A stretch of DNA of 64,000 nt from Methylococcales bacterium (GCA_026399075.1 JAPLRR010000076.1:53885-117884); one strand, 5' to 3'. Positions 39,080 through 46,740 are shown, counted from the stretch's first letter. Translations and numbers: made by a program. Notes: generated by a model from the letters alone, not told the origin.

Positions 39080-39407
39080 ACCCCCGCTGATACCCGATAA
39101 GCGTTATTTTACTATCGGTGAAGTCAGCGAGTTGTGCAATGTCAAGCCGCACGTCCTACGTTATTGGGAGCAGGAATTTACCGAACTGAGCCCCGTAAAA
39201 AGGCGCGGCAACCGCCGTTATTATCAGCGCCACGAAGTGCTGATGATACGGCAGATACGTGCCTTATTGTATGAACAAGGCTACACTATCGGTGGTGCTA
39301 GGGCGCATTTGCTGAACGGCAACAACAAAGATGATGCAAGCCGGACTAAGCAACTAATCCATCAAATGATTGCTGAACTGGAAGATATACTACTAATTCT
39401 CAAATAA
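39054..39407 (+). CDS. MerR-family regulator linked to ihfA
   Basis: A 117-residue protein with a MerR winged helix-turn-helix: [26 protein letters not shown] at about 16-42, then [25 protein letters not shown]. The C-terminal coiled coil is short and no effector domain follows. This small MerR protein downstream of ihfA is common in gammaproteobacteria (for example pseudomonads); its targets are not known to me. Start ATG 39054 lies inside the ihfA end. Confidence 0.9.
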   Translation: MLEPSNNNEPPLIPDKRYFTIGEVSELCNVKPHVLRYWEQEFTELSPVKRRGNRRYYQRHEVLMIRQIRALLYEQGYTIGGARAHLLNGNNKDDASRTKQLIHQMIAELEDILLILK

Positions 39408-39425
39408 GTTTATAACGCCCAGCCT

Positions 39426-39441
39426 TATAATGGGGTATAAT
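39426..39441 (+). promoter_or_regulatory. Possible -10 boxes upstream of tRNA-Pro
   Basis: TATAAT occurs twice (39426-39431 and 39436-39441), 66-76 bases before the tRNA. No strong -35 is visible. Between them and the tRNA lies a small dyad GCTTG/CAAGC (39462-39477), which may be part of the precursor. Confidence 0.4.
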
Positions 39442-39506
39442 GATCGGCTAGTTATCAAAGGGCTTGTGTTCGCAAGCTTTCCAGTTTTACACGATTACAT
39501 CAATGT

Positions 39507-39583
<77 letters not shown>

Positions 39584-39721
39584 ATTGATTCAAAGAGATA
39601 CAAAATCTTGCTCTAGTAAAAATAGAAAAACTGCTTTTTGGGATAACGTTTGGGATAGCAATTAAATGATTGCCAGAAATAAGTAGTTTTGTTCCTCGAT
39701 ACATCTCCTCCATAACGTTGA

Positions 39722-39859
39722 TTGTTAGTGGCCTTAGCGCACACTGGCAAGAACAAAAGATGCAATGGTCACAACAAAGCCAACTACCTTGAGCGCGGAA
39801 TGCCGCTGATGCGCTGGTGGAGTAATTGCGTAGATAAGGCCGCTACTGGCAACACATTC
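39722..39859 (+). pseudogene. C-terminal remnant of a tRNA-targeting tyrosine integrase
   Basis: The frame reads ALAHTGKNKRCNGHNKANYL, then ERGMPLMRWWSNCVDKAATGN. This closely follows the end of P4/CP4-57-type integrases (LAHxxxNxxRxAYNxAxYLExRxxMMQWWADYLD). Gly/Cys substitutions (CNGHNK for the usual RxAYNKA) and the lack of any upstream catalytic region show it to be a decayed fragment. It lies 139 bases after tRNA-Pro, where such integrases insert. Confidence 0.65.
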
Positions 39860-39881
39860 CATCAAAACGGACACAATAAAC

Positions 39882-39991
39882 CTATTTCCCCGCGATTTTC
39901 TTGGTTAATTGCATGATTTTAAAAATCTGCATCAAGGTAATGGGGCTTGCACTTCTTTAATTTTGGCAATCAGTTGTTGCATTACTCGCAT
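39882..39991 (-). pseudogene. Frameshifted fragment of an antitoxin-like gene
   Basis: From ATG 39989-39991 the frame reads MRVMQQLIAKIKEVQAP; after a one-base shift it continues as ITLMQIFKIMQLTKKIAG and stops. Both halves match the intact small gene at 41200-41415 (MTVKQQLIAEIEEIDNP, then ITLVQLFEIMQLIKQNAG). The nucleotide sequences align over about 90 bases, including the start region. It is a broken, truncated duplicate. Confidence 0.75.
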
Positions 39992-40027
39992 GGTTTTTTT
40001 CCTAAAATCATACATTCAAAACAAAAA

Positions 40028-40501
40028 TTACTCACCGACTTGCTTTAAAAACTGCGTATAAACTGCTTCACTATACCAACGACCTTTCTTTATCAGTTCA
40101 TCAAGCAAAGGTTTTACATTTTTAATGAGTTGTTTTTCCTTGGCAACCTGCAAAACGGTTAATGTGCCTATGCTATAGAGGCTTTGTGATTGTGCAATTT
40201 TATAGCCCATACGTTCATCAATTATCAATATTTCGGCCTTGATTTCTTTGGCTAAAAAAATCGCTTCCGCTTCGCCTTTGTCGAGTTCATTTAATAAAAA
40301 TCCCAGATAATCATTGCCCTGAATACTCACGACTTCAAAATCAGGATTATCTATTTCCTGATAGCCATAGGATTTTTTTGACTTGATTTCGTCATGTACT
40401 GCTTGCGGAATGTAAATTTTTCCAAACAGTTCAGGTAATAAAGAAAGTTTACCGATTGAAGCAAGCGAAATAATAGGCGTGGTATTGCTAACGACTTTCA
40501 T
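40028..40501 (-). CDS. DUF3368 PIN-like toxin
   Basis: A 157-residue PIN-related protein: MKVVSNTTPIISLASIGKLSLLPELFGKIYIPQAVHDEI at the start, LDKGEAEAIFLAKEIKAEILIIDERMGYKIAQ in the middle. These are the DUF3368 blocks with Glu and Asp of the PIN site. In this family the first Asp is usually replaced by Asn-Thr-Thr-Pro, as here. The gene overlaps its UPF0175 partner by 14 bases, a well-known toxin-antitoxin pairing. Confidence 0.82.
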   Translation of the reverse strand: MKVVSNTTPIISLASIGKLSLLPELFGKIYIPQAVHDEIKSKKSYGYQEIDNPDFEVVSIQGNDYLGFLLNELDKGEAEAIFLAKEIKAEILIIDERMGYKIAQSQSLYSIGTLTVLQVAKEKQLIKNVKPLLDELIKKGRWYSEAVYTQFLKQVGE

Positions 40502-40772
40502 TTTTCAGTAAAGCTAAAGTTTGTTGGGCGTTGTTGACCATTTCATTAACTAATTCAGGTTCGTAATCATAGATTGCTTCATTTTCAAGTTGTAACTTTT
40601 GAATGAAGGTCAATCGGTCATAGCCTGCCAATTCGGCGGCTTTGCCTAAGCTGAGTTTATTTTTTCGATAAAGCATTAAAGCGTGGTTAAACAGCATGGT
40701 CTTAATAAAGTCTTCCTGTTTTTCTTTGACAGAAATTAGGAAGTTATCCGGTATGGTTATCGTCAGTTGCAT
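40488..40772 (-). CDS. UPF0175 antitoxin
   Basis: A 94-residue protein of the UPF0175 family: a beta start (MQLTITIPDNFL) is followed by MLFNHALMLYRKNKLSLGKAAELAGYDRLTFIQKL, the conserved helical segment with the helix-turn-helix-like LSLGKAAELAG. It probably neutralises the DUF3368 protein encoded downstream and may bind the operon promoter. Confidence 0.82.
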   Translation of the reverse strand: MQLTITIPDNFLISVKEKQEDFIKTMLFNHALMLYRKNKLSLGKAAELAGYDRLTFIQKLQLENEAIYDYEPELVNEMVNNAQQTLALLKNESR

Positions 40773-40802
40773 TTTTTGTCTCCTAAAATCAATTTTTCAA
40801 CT

Positions 40803-41206
40803 CTAGTGTGTAATATCCAAGTTAATGATAATTAACTCGTCGATAGGATTAAAATCAGAATCGAAGGTTGCCAGCGGGATATTATTGACAATACAGGTCG
40901 CAGCAATCCAAATATTATTCTCAGGAGTCGGTTTTACTTTGTTTTTTAATGCCTTACGTGTCGTTGCATAGGCTTCGGCAACCAATTCATTAATATTCAA
41001 CAAATGGCAATTGCTGATGAAGTCATGGCAATTTGTTTATTTTCTTGGCTTCTGGCTGAATTTTTCGCGCCAAACAACAGCTCGCCGCAAACGGTAACGG
41101 GCAAGTAGATGGTTTGGTACTGGTTTAACAAAGTGACGGCATGGTGCTTATTGTTGAAAATAGCTATCACGACGTTTGTATCCAGGGCGATTTTTTCTTT
41201 CACCAT
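40803..41206 (-). pseudogene. VapC-type PIN toxin gene broken by a one-base shift
   Basis: Two overlapping minus frames together make one PIN protein. The first (41206-40997) reads KIALDTNVVIAIFNN and later PVTVCGELLFGAKNSARSQENKQIAM, then drifts to a stop. The second (read from about 41024) gives FISNCHLLNINELVAEAYA, WIAATCIVNNIPLATFDSDF and ends INLDITH. Restoring a single base near 41024 (ATGACTTC to ATGGACTTC) joins them into about 134 residues with all PIN acidic residues. As written the toxin is inactive unless frameshifting occurs. Confidence 0.72.
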
Positions 41207-41415
41207 TCACCCTCGATCTTGTTAAATTCATTATCAACAATGCCTCGCATCTCTTGGGCATCGGCATCATTAAGACAACCTGCAAAACGGCTTATTAATG
41301 TGTTGCGCTTTCCTGCATTTTGCTTGATTAACTGCATGATTTCAAAGAGCTGTACTAACGTGATGGGGTTGTCAATTTCTTCAATTTCGGCAATGAGTTG
41401 TTGTTTAACGGTCAT
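41200..41415 (-). CDS. Small antitoxin-like protein paired with the broken VapC
   Basis: A 71-residue protein from ATG 41413-41415 (MTVKQQLIAEIEEIDNP). It has a helical, acidic-rich N-terminal part and a C-terminal stretch (CLNDADAQEMRGIVDNEFNKIEGEW) of the sort that wraps PIN toxins. It overlaps the toxin gene by 7 bases. No named family is recognised with confidence. A degenerate copy lies at 39882-39991. Confidence 0.65.
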   Translation of the reverse strand: MTVKQQLIAEIEEIDNPITLVQLFEIMQLIKQNAGKRNTLISRFAGCLNDADAQEMRGIVDNEFNKIEGEW

Positions 41416-41520
41416 GGTATTTTTCCTTAAATCAATGGTTAAGGTTGGTCTATGTATCAACTGAAATTGATTAATACAGAATCAGAATGACCAATTTTTC
41501 AGAAAATAAGTCCTAATTCG

Positions 41521-41874
41521 TTATTTTGCATACCATTGATACTTATGCTCAAAATCAATGTAGCCATAGTATTTTTTTTTGAATGCAGTCATCGCAGCTT
41601 CATATTGCGACAAAATTAATGTAATGTCACTTACTTGAGGAATATCATCTTCGTCAAGAAGATCTAAAAACTCAATAGACTCTTCATCATTCAGTACAGT
41701 TCTTACTTTTGTTAGCAGTTGGTTGGTAATATTGATCTTGCTTTTGTTTACGGCGGCATCGGGTTTTTTCTTGGATAAATCCTTAAACTCCATGTACATG
41801 GAGTTTAAAAGCTCCACGGTCGTTTTGTAAGCCAGAACCTTATCGGTAGTAATGTAAGCCTGTTCTTTGTCCAT
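41521..41874 (-). CDS. Small acidic protein of a paralogous pair (downstream member)
   Basis: A 117-residue protein, probably mostly helical. The segment LDLLDEDDIPQVSDITLILSQYEAAM (about 70-95) is shared with the upstream gene product (FDLFDEDDVPHNSDVVFILSQY), so the two are related. I recognise no family. It is separated from that gene by 2 bases and must be in one operon with it. There is no membrane or signal segment. Confidence 0.55.
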   Translation of the reverse strand: MDKEQAYITTDKVLAYKTTVELLNSMYMEFKDLSKKKPDAAVNKSKINITNQLLTKVRTVLNDEESIEFLDLLDEDDIPQVSDITLILSQYEAAMTAFKKKYYGYIDFEHKYQWYAK

Positions 41875-41876
41875 AT

Positions 41877-42152
41877 TTATTCCTTAAACCTTTTAGGTTT
41901 CACGGTTTTTATTTTCACCATTCCGTTTTTATCTACATTATCCTCATCGCCACCCTTTACTTGCCAATACCAAGCACTGAGGCCTTTCACAATATTATCC
42001 GAACGTAGCTTTTCAAAGCACTGAAGATATTGGGATAGGATAAATACAACGTCACTGTTATGTGGCACGTCATCTTCATCAAACAAGTCGAAATCATTAA
42101 AAGGCTTATAAGCATCTGAAAGATATCCGTTACTTTCACTAATTAATTTCAA
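41877..42152 (-). CDS. Small acidic protein of a paralogous pair (upstream member)
   Basis: A 91-residue protein from ATG 42150-42152 (MKLISESNGYLSDAYKPF). It contains DEDDVPHNSDVVFILSQYLQCFEKL, matching the downstream neighbour, and ends with a basic tail (IKTVKPKRFKE). Function is unknown. Since it lies among toxin-antitoxin genes it may be an immunity or antitoxin-type protein; nothing in the sequence proves this. Confidence 0.5.
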   Translation of the reverse strand: MKLISESNGYLSDAYKPFNDFDLFDEDDVPHNSDVVFILSQYLQCFEKLRSDNIVKGLSAWYWQVKGGDEDNVDKNGMVKIKTVKPKRFKE

Positions 42153-42246
42153 GCTGGTCTTGTTCCGCTAAATGTATCAGCGTGGTTTCTAACTCTGGTT
42201 CAAGGTCGATGGTTAGCAAGGGTCTCGTTAAACGATTAAAGTGGAT

Positions 42247-42636
42247 TTACCAAATACAACGTAATTTAGGAATTGCCCGAAGTTTCTCATCGGCGGTAAT
42301 CAGTGCCGCACGATGAAATAATGCAGTTGCACCAATAAGACGGTCGGCGGGATCGCCATGAATAAACAAATCGCTTTGTGCCAATTCGGCAATGGCGGGC
42401 GTAATGGGTAAAACGCTCACATCCAAAGCGAGCAAAATATCCTCAATATAGGCGGTTGCCGTGACTCCCGCATGATTATTGATTCTGCCGCGAGCATACA
42501 GCATAGCGATTTCCCAAAGGCTAATATCCGCACAGGCTAAATTCCCCATGTCCAATGCACTACGCGCTTTTTCAGACAAACGCGCAGGATTGTCCGCCCA
42601 AAATAGCAAAATATGCGTATCACAAATGGTCAGCAT
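42247..42636 (-). CDS. VapC-type PIN toxin
   Basis: A PIN-domain protein of 129 residues from ATG 42634-42636 (MLTICDTHILLFWADNP). The acidic residues are in place: CDTHILLFW (Asp6), DISLWEIAMLYARGRI (Glu), GDPADRLIGATAL (Asp) and ITADEKLR (Asp). The HILLFW pattern is that of the PIN group that pairs with Phd-type antitoxins. It overlaps its antitoxin gene by 17 bases. An upstream Met would add 13 non-conserved residues. Confidence 0.85.
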   Translation of the reverse strand: MLTICDTHILLFWADNPARLSEKARSALDMGNLACADISLWEIAMLYARGRINNHAGVTATAYIEDILLALDVSVLPITPAIAELAQSDLFIHGDPADRLIGATALFHRAALITADEKLRAIPKLRCIW

Positions 42637-42865
42637 CGCCCGTCCATTCGGCATTGAGTGGTGCAAGAATATCACCCACTAGCATCTTGCCGCGCAAGGC
42701 TTCCAAGCGTTTTAGTGCGAGTTCGCGCTTATTGTTTGGCTGTTCAGGAATAAGGCGGGCAATACTTTTGCCGTGCAAAGTAATAATAATTTCTTCACCT
42801 TGCTGAACTTGTTTTAAATAATCGGGTAAATGCTGGCGTAAATCGGTGACGTTGACTGAAGTCAT
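42620..42865 (-). CDS. Phd/YefM-type antitoxin
   Basis: An 81-residue antitoxin from ATG 42863-42865: MTSVNVTDLRQHLPDYLKQVQQGEEIIITLHGKSIARLIP, the standard Phd N-terminal domain (DLRQHLPDYL helix, then the beta ribbon). The C-terminal half binds the PIN toxin encoded downstream. TGTACA-type sites lie just before the start, consistent with operon autorepression. Confidence 0.87.
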   Translation of the reverse strand: MTSVNVTDLRQHLPDYLKQVQQGEEIIITLHGKSIARLIPEQPNNKRELALKRLEALRGKMLVGDILAPLNAEWTGDADHL

Positions 42866-42879
42866 CGCTTGCTCCATTC

Positions 42880-42898
42880 TGTACAAAAATAACGTACA
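42880..42898 (-). promoter_or_regulatory. Candidate Phd/YefM operator
   Basis: TGTACaaaaataacGTACA lies 15 bases upstream of the Phd-type start. It contains a full TGTACA and a second inverted GTACA half. TGTACA is the known core of YefM-YoeB operators, so this fits an autoregulatory site overlapping the promoter. Confidence 0.6.
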
Positions 42899-43020
42899 TA
42901 ATGCCTAGTCTATGCCAAATAAGCAAAGCCTTGTTGGATTGCGTTATCCATTTCTTTATAAGTAGAGCCTACTCAATAAAGATAACAAATTGATTAAAAA
43001 CAATTATATGAATAATTTTG

Positions 43021-43200
43021 CTATATGGTGCACGTAAGCTGACGCTTTCCCATCAAAACCCGTGCACCTATGATGATACGAACACCCAGATCAAAACAAC
43101 TAACGATTACAGAATTTGATTGGCCTTTTGAAACCGTATTGGATAAACAAGGAAAAGCACTTTGATAGTTTTTCACATCTTCACGATTTACTTTCGGCAT
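43021..43200 (-). CDS. Hypothetical 59-residue ORF
   Basis: A short frame from ATG 43198-43200 (MPKVNREDVKNYQSAFPCLS) to TAG 43021-43023. It ends with ARVLMGKRQLTCTI. No family is recognised and there is no strong ribosome site. It may be the remains of a longer gene in the eroded island or a chance frame. Confidence 0.25.
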   Translation of the reverse strand: MPKVNREDVKNYQSAFPCLSNTVSKGQSNSVIVSCFDLGVRIIIGARVLMGKRQLTCTI

Positions 43201-43209
43201 AGCAACACG

Positions 43210-43410
43210 CATTCCGGTGGGAATGCAGCCCCAGACGCTCCAACGTCATCTTAGCTTTAACTTACTAACATTTTTGTAATGCAGGAGCTTTGCCGGATGA
43301 ATTCCCACGCAGAGCGTGGGAACTATAAAGTTTCTAGCGCAAAACCGCACTAAAGTTTGGTAGACAAGCAGAGCTTGAGGGTAGGCATTCCCAAGCAGAG
43401 CTTAGGAACG
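43210..43410. repeat. Second copy of the palindromic intergenic repeat family
   Basis: Contains ATTCCggTGGGAAT (43211-43224), TTCCCACGCagaGCGTGGGAA (43302-43322) and a diverged unit TTCCCAAGCagaGCTTAGGAA (43388-43408), plus gacgcTCCAacgtc. These are the same building blocks as at 3131-3253. The rest of the stretch from 42899 to 43491 shows only the weak ORF above. Confidence 0.75.
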
Positions 43411-43491
43411 AGAAAAATATATCCCGCCTTAAAGTGGGTTAAACCAAGCGCATATACGCATTTTAAACACCAATAGGTGGGTTACATCCCA

Positions 43492-43764
43492 TTAACCCTT
43501 AGGCGGAACATATCCCTCAGGCATGTCATCATTGCCTTCAAATAAAAATTTCTCCCGTTCCGCTGCCAGAAAAGCCCGGGCCTTGGGGTCGTAGCTGGCC
43601 AGTTTGTTTTCATTGATTAACATGGTTTGCTTGCTTAGCCATTCTTTCCAGGCTTGCTTGGATATTTTTTCCATGATTTCTTGGCCTTTGGGGCCTGGAA
43701 ACGGTGGTTCATCAAAGCCTTCTGCTTCTATGCCCAGTTTTACACATTTAACCATTGTAGCCAT
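43492..43764 (-). CDS. yggX: YggX, Fe(II)-trafficking / oxidative damage protection protein
   Basis: A 90-residue protein with the YggX core VKCVKLGIEAEGFDEPPFPGPKGQEI, a single conserved Cys, and KFLFEGNDDMPEGYVPP at the end. It supports Fe-S cluster repair under oxidative stress. ATG 43762-43764 has AGAGGA 6 bases upstream; ATG 43755 (MVKCV) would match the usual start but has a worse site. It overlaps mutY, which is a common mutY-yggX arrangement. Confidence 0.95.
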   Translation of the reverse strand: MATMVKCVKLGIEAEGFDEPPFPGPKGQEIMEKISKQAWKEWLSKQTMLINENKLASYDPKARAFLAAEREKFLFEGNDDMPEGYVPPKG

Positions 43765-44809
43765 TGTTATCCTCTGTCTGTTGTTGCAATAATTGTTTGA
43801 TCGGTGCGGGCAAGCCCAGTGTGTGGGTCTGTCCTGATTTATACCAGACCCATCGGCTTGCTTCCATCACAAAATTTATGGGGTTTTTGGTTTGAATGAG
43901 CAGCGGGGTGTAATCTAGGTGGTAATGGGAAAAGGTATGCCGCTGGGTTGGTAAGGTTTCTGCCGTAATAATCCCGGTATTGTTAGCCGTACACCAGTCT
44001 TGCGCGGCCGTTATGCTGTCAAATTCAGGCAAGCTCCATAAGCCTCCCCAGATGCCGGTGGGCGGCCTTTTTTCCAGTAATGTCCCGTGCTGGCTGTTAT
44101 TCAGCAAAAGCAGGCACAGCTGTTTGACGGGTAAGGTTTTGGCGGGTTTTCGGGTTGGCAGTTCCGACACCCTGCCTGATTTAAGTGCCAGGCAATGGCT
44201 GTTAAGCGGGCAGTGACTACAGGCGGGTTTGCTGCGTGTGCATACGGTTGCGCCTAAATCCATCATGGCTTGGGTATAGTCGGCTACGCGTTCTATTGGG
44301 GTCAATTCGGCACTGGCCGCCCATAAGGCTTTATTGACAGGGCTGTTGCCCGGCCAGCCTTCAATTGCCTTATAGCGGGCCAACACTCGTTTTACATTAC
44401 CGTCCAGTATCGGGTGGCTTTTTTTAAAGGCGATGCTTAATATGGCTCCGGCAGTGGATAAACCGATGCCGGGCAGTATAAGCAATTCTTCTAAGGTGTC
44501 AGGAAACGAACCTTGCTGGGCAATAAGCTGCGCGGTTTTATGCAGGTTGCGGGCGCGGGCATAATAGCCCAAGCCTGACCAACGGTGTAACACCTCATCG
44601 ATGGGCGCTGCCGCCAAATCTTCCAGGGTAGGGAATTGTTCGATAAAGGCGTTGAAATAGGGGATGACGGTTGTCACTTGGGTTTGCTGGAGCATGGTTT
44701 CGGACAGCCAAACCCGATAGGGCGATGGGTTTTGTTGCCAAGGCAGGTCTTTTCGGCCTTGTTGGTCAAACCAATTGAGGACTTGTTGTTGGAAGTTTTT
44801 GGGATTCAT
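43748..44809 (-). CDS. mutY: Adenine DNA glycosylase MutY
   Basis: MutY removes adenine paired with 8-oxoguanine. The 353-residue protein shows SETMLQQTQVTTVIPYF near its start, the helix-hairpin-helix LLILPGIGLSTAGAI with catalytic Asp in ILDGNVKRVLARY, and the Fe-S loop CTRSKPACSHCPLNSHC (C-x6-C-x2-C-x5-C, near 190). A Nudix-like C-terminal domain reads the oxidised base (LEKRPPTGIWGGLWSLPEF). I chose ATG 44807-44809 (MNPKNFQQQVLNWF); the frame is open 14 codons further up. Confidence 0.95.
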   Translation of the reverse strand: MNPKNFQQQVLNWFDQQGRKDLPWQQNPSPYRVWLSETMLQQTQVTTVIPYFNAFIEQFPTLEDLAAAPIDEVLHRWSGLGYYARARNLHKTAQLIAQQGSFPDTLEELLILPGIGLSTAGAILSIAFKKSHPILDGNVKRVLARYKAIEGWPGNSPVNKALWAASAELTPIERVADYTQAMMDLGATVCTRSKPACSHCPLNSHCLALKSGRVSELPTRKPAKTLPVKQLCLLLLNNSQHGTLLEKRPPTGIWGGLWSLPEFDSITAAQDWCTANNTGIITAETLPTQRHTFSHYHLDYTPLLIQTKNPINFVMEASRWVWYKSGQTHTLGLPAPIKQLLQQQTEDNNGYNG

Positions 44810-44969
44810 AAGGTTGGCTTGGGGTATGGGGTGATTTCCCATGCGCTGCATTGGGTTTTAAAAACGGTGCTGATCGGCTATTATGGAACATCATGCAGCT
44901 CTTTTGCTAGCGTTAGGCTAGCCGTTCACAAGGGGTTGGGGACACATAATAATTAATGAGGGGTGGAAT

Positions 44970-45251
44970 ATGTTGTTTTTAGCGAAGCTGGCCGGCGTTT
45001 TGGTGTTGGTGTGGTTCTTTTTAAGTGCCAAAGAAAAGGGCGAGCCGCCTTATAAGTGGGCAATTATAGGTTTGGTGGGGTATTGGATTACCTGGTGGGC
45101 GGTTAGGCTGACTGTGGTTAATGCTTTGGCGGGTATGTTTGCGAAAAGTGCCACCATGACGTTTATTGTGATCCAGATTCCTGCGCTGTGTGCGATTGCC
45201 GCAGCGGTGTTGATCAGGAAAAAATTACTGGCGGATGCCGCTGAAAAATAA
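44970..45251 (+). CDS. Small membrane protein, unknown
   Basis: A 93-residue protein with three hydrophobic segments: about 3-19 (FLAKLAGVLVLVWFFL), 29-48 (WAIIGLVGYWITWWAV) and 60-83 (ATMTFIVIQIPALCAIAAAVLI). A cytoplasmic KEKGEPPYKW loop lies between the first two. It has a good ribosome site (GAGGGG at 44958-44963). No family is recognised. It stands between mutY (opposite strand) and the peroxiredoxin gene, and shares a terminator hairpin with the latter. Confidence 0.6.
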   Translation: MLFLAKLAGVLVLVWFFLSAKEKGEPPYKWAIIGLVGYWITWWAVRLTVVNALAGMFAKSATMTFIVIQIPALCAIAAAVLIRKKLLADAAEK

Positions 45252-45256
45252 CAGAC

Positions 45257-45284
45257 CAGGCGCAAGTGCGGGCACTTGCGCCTG
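45257..45284. terminator. Bidirectional hairpin terminator
   Basis: CAGGCGCAAGTGC (45257-45269) pairs perfectly with GCACTTGCGCCTG (45272-45284), giving a 13-base stem with a 2-base gap, between the convergent membrane-protein and peroxiredoxin genes. Moderately T-rich sequence follows on the plus strand. Confidence 0.75.
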
Positions 45285-45291
45285 TTATTAA

Positions 45292-45894
45292 TTACAACTT
45301 GTCTGCATTTTTATCCAGGTATTCAGCAACGCCAGCTGGGCTAGCGTTCATGCCTGCATCACCTTTGTTCCAGCCTGCTGGGCATACTTCGCCATGTTCT
45401 TCGTGGAATTGTAAAGCATCCACTACACGCAACAGTTCATCGAAATTCCGGCCTAATGGCAGGTCGTTAACCACTTGGTGACGGACTATGCCGCTACGGT
45501 CAATCAGGAATGTGCCACGGTAAGCCACGCCGCCAGCCGCTTCAACATCATAATCCTTAACAATGGAATGGGTCAGGTCAGCCGCCAATGTATAACGGAC
45601 TGGGCCTATGCCACCTTGGTTGATGGGGGTGTTGCGCCATGCGTTGTGTGTGAAATGCGAGTCGATGGACACGCCAATCACTTCAACACCACGGCTTTTG
45701 AACTCGTCCATGCGATGGTCCAAAGCAATCAGTTCGCTTGGGCATACAAAAGTAAAGTCTAATGGGTAGAAAAACACCACTGCGTATTTACCGTTAGTTG
45801 CCTCAGAAAAGCTAAATGAATCAACTATTTGACCATCGCCTAATACGGCAGGAACTGTAAAATCAGGGGCTTGTTTACCGACTAATACGCTCAT
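45292..45894 (-). CDS. 2-Cys peroxiredoxin
   Basis: A 200-residue AhpC/Prx1-type peroxidase that reduces H2O2 and organic peroxides. The peroxidatic Cys51 is in FYPLDFTFVCPSEL and the resolving Cys is in HGEVCPAGWNKGD near 170. GGIGPVRYTLAADLTH carries the GGxG motif of sensitive 2-Cys enzymes, but the C-terminal helix lacks a YF motif, so overoxidation sensitivity is uncertain. It is monocistronic. Confidence 0.94.
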   Translation of the reverse strand: MSVLVGKQAPDFTVPAVLGDGQIVDSFSFSEATNGKYAVVFFYPLDFTFVCPSELIALDHRMDEFKSRGVEVIGVSIDSHFTHNAWRNTPINQGGIGPVRYTLAADLTHSIVKDYDVEAAGGVAYRGTFLIDRSGIVRHQVVNDLPLGRNFDELLRVVDALQFHEEHGEVCPAGWNKGDAGMNASPAGVAEYLDKNADKL

Positions 45895-46169
45895 TGATTA
45901 TCTCCAAAATTAGTGAAAAAGCAAAAGGTTATGGATTTGTGCCTAGCCACTGGGCCAGTGGCATACGCATATTCTACACTGACTTAGTAGGAAATTGTCC
46001 AATGTTGTTATTTTTAACTTGCATTTACTCAAGCTTCGGCGATAATTCGCGGTCAATGGATTAAAAATATAACAACTTAAAAAAGTTCAATGGAATGTTC
46101 AAGAGCCCTGCGGCATAGCTCCGCTGTTAAGCTCATATAACTATAATTCTTGTCGAGGGGGATTATGCT

Positions 46170-46679
46170 ATGGCAAAAAACAAGCATATCACCGAACCGG
46201 ATGTCTTCGGTTTTCAGGTGCGTATTGTTAGGCGCGGCAAAGAAAGTAGCCGTTATTTTTCACATAAGTTATGGGGTAACAAAAATAAATCCTTACAGGC
46301 CGCAATTACCTGGCGGGATCAAATGCTGGTTGCATTAAAAGGCAGTAAAACACGTTTTCTTAAACCCCCCAAAAATAAAACCACAACAGGGGTCACCGGA
46401 GTTTCCAGGACGGTCAAATATGACCATCGGAAAGATAAAAATTATCTTTGTTATACGGTGTTTTGGGTCTGTGATGGCAAATCCAAGAACAAAACGTTTC
46501 AAGTCGGCAATATAGAAAAAGTCTCGGCGGATGATGAGCTACACGCGTTCCGCACCGCCAAACTGTTCCGTAGTTGCTATGAGTTTTCCATTGACAATGA
46601 TATTGATTTTTTTGATGACAAGTTTGCCGGCTGGAAAAAGTCACGGCTTTATGATGATGAAAATTTAAATGCCGTGTAA
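46170..46679 (+). CDS. Protein with AP2-like repeats, function unknown
   Basis: A 169-residue basic protein. Two stretches follow the AP2/ERF-like pattern of bacterial DNA-binding domains: FGFQVRIVRRGKESSRYFSHKLWGNKNKSLQAAITWRDQML (about 12-52), and TTGVTGVSRTVKYDHRKDKNYLCYTVFW, KTFQVGNI then AFRTAKLFRSCYEF (about 71-142). Bacterial AP2 domains occur in homing nucleases, integrases and orphan DNA-binding proteins; no nuclease motif is seen here. It is convergent with parB and shares a strong hairpin terminator with it. Confidence 0.6.
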   Translation: MAKNKHITEPDVFGFQVRIVRRGKESSRYFSHKLWGNKNKSLQAAITWRDQMLVALKGSKTRFLKPPKNKTTTGVTGVSRTVKYDHRKDKNYLCYTVFWVCDGKSKNKTFQVGNIEKVSADDELHAFRTAKLFRSCYEFSIDNDIDFFDDKFAGWKKSRLYDDENLNAV

Positions 46680-46693
46680 GCGGCAGCAGTAAC

Positions 46694-46739
46694 CCACACA
46701 CCGCCGATGCCCAATCCTGTGGGCATCGGCGGTGTGTGG
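46694..46739. terminator. 20-base perfect stem between AP2-like gene and parB
   Basis: Arms 46694-46713 and 46720-46739 (CCACACACCGCCGATGCCCA and its reverse complement) with loop atcctg. The hairpin ends one base before the parB stop codon and serves both convergent genes. Confidence 0.8.
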
Positions 46740-46740
46740 C

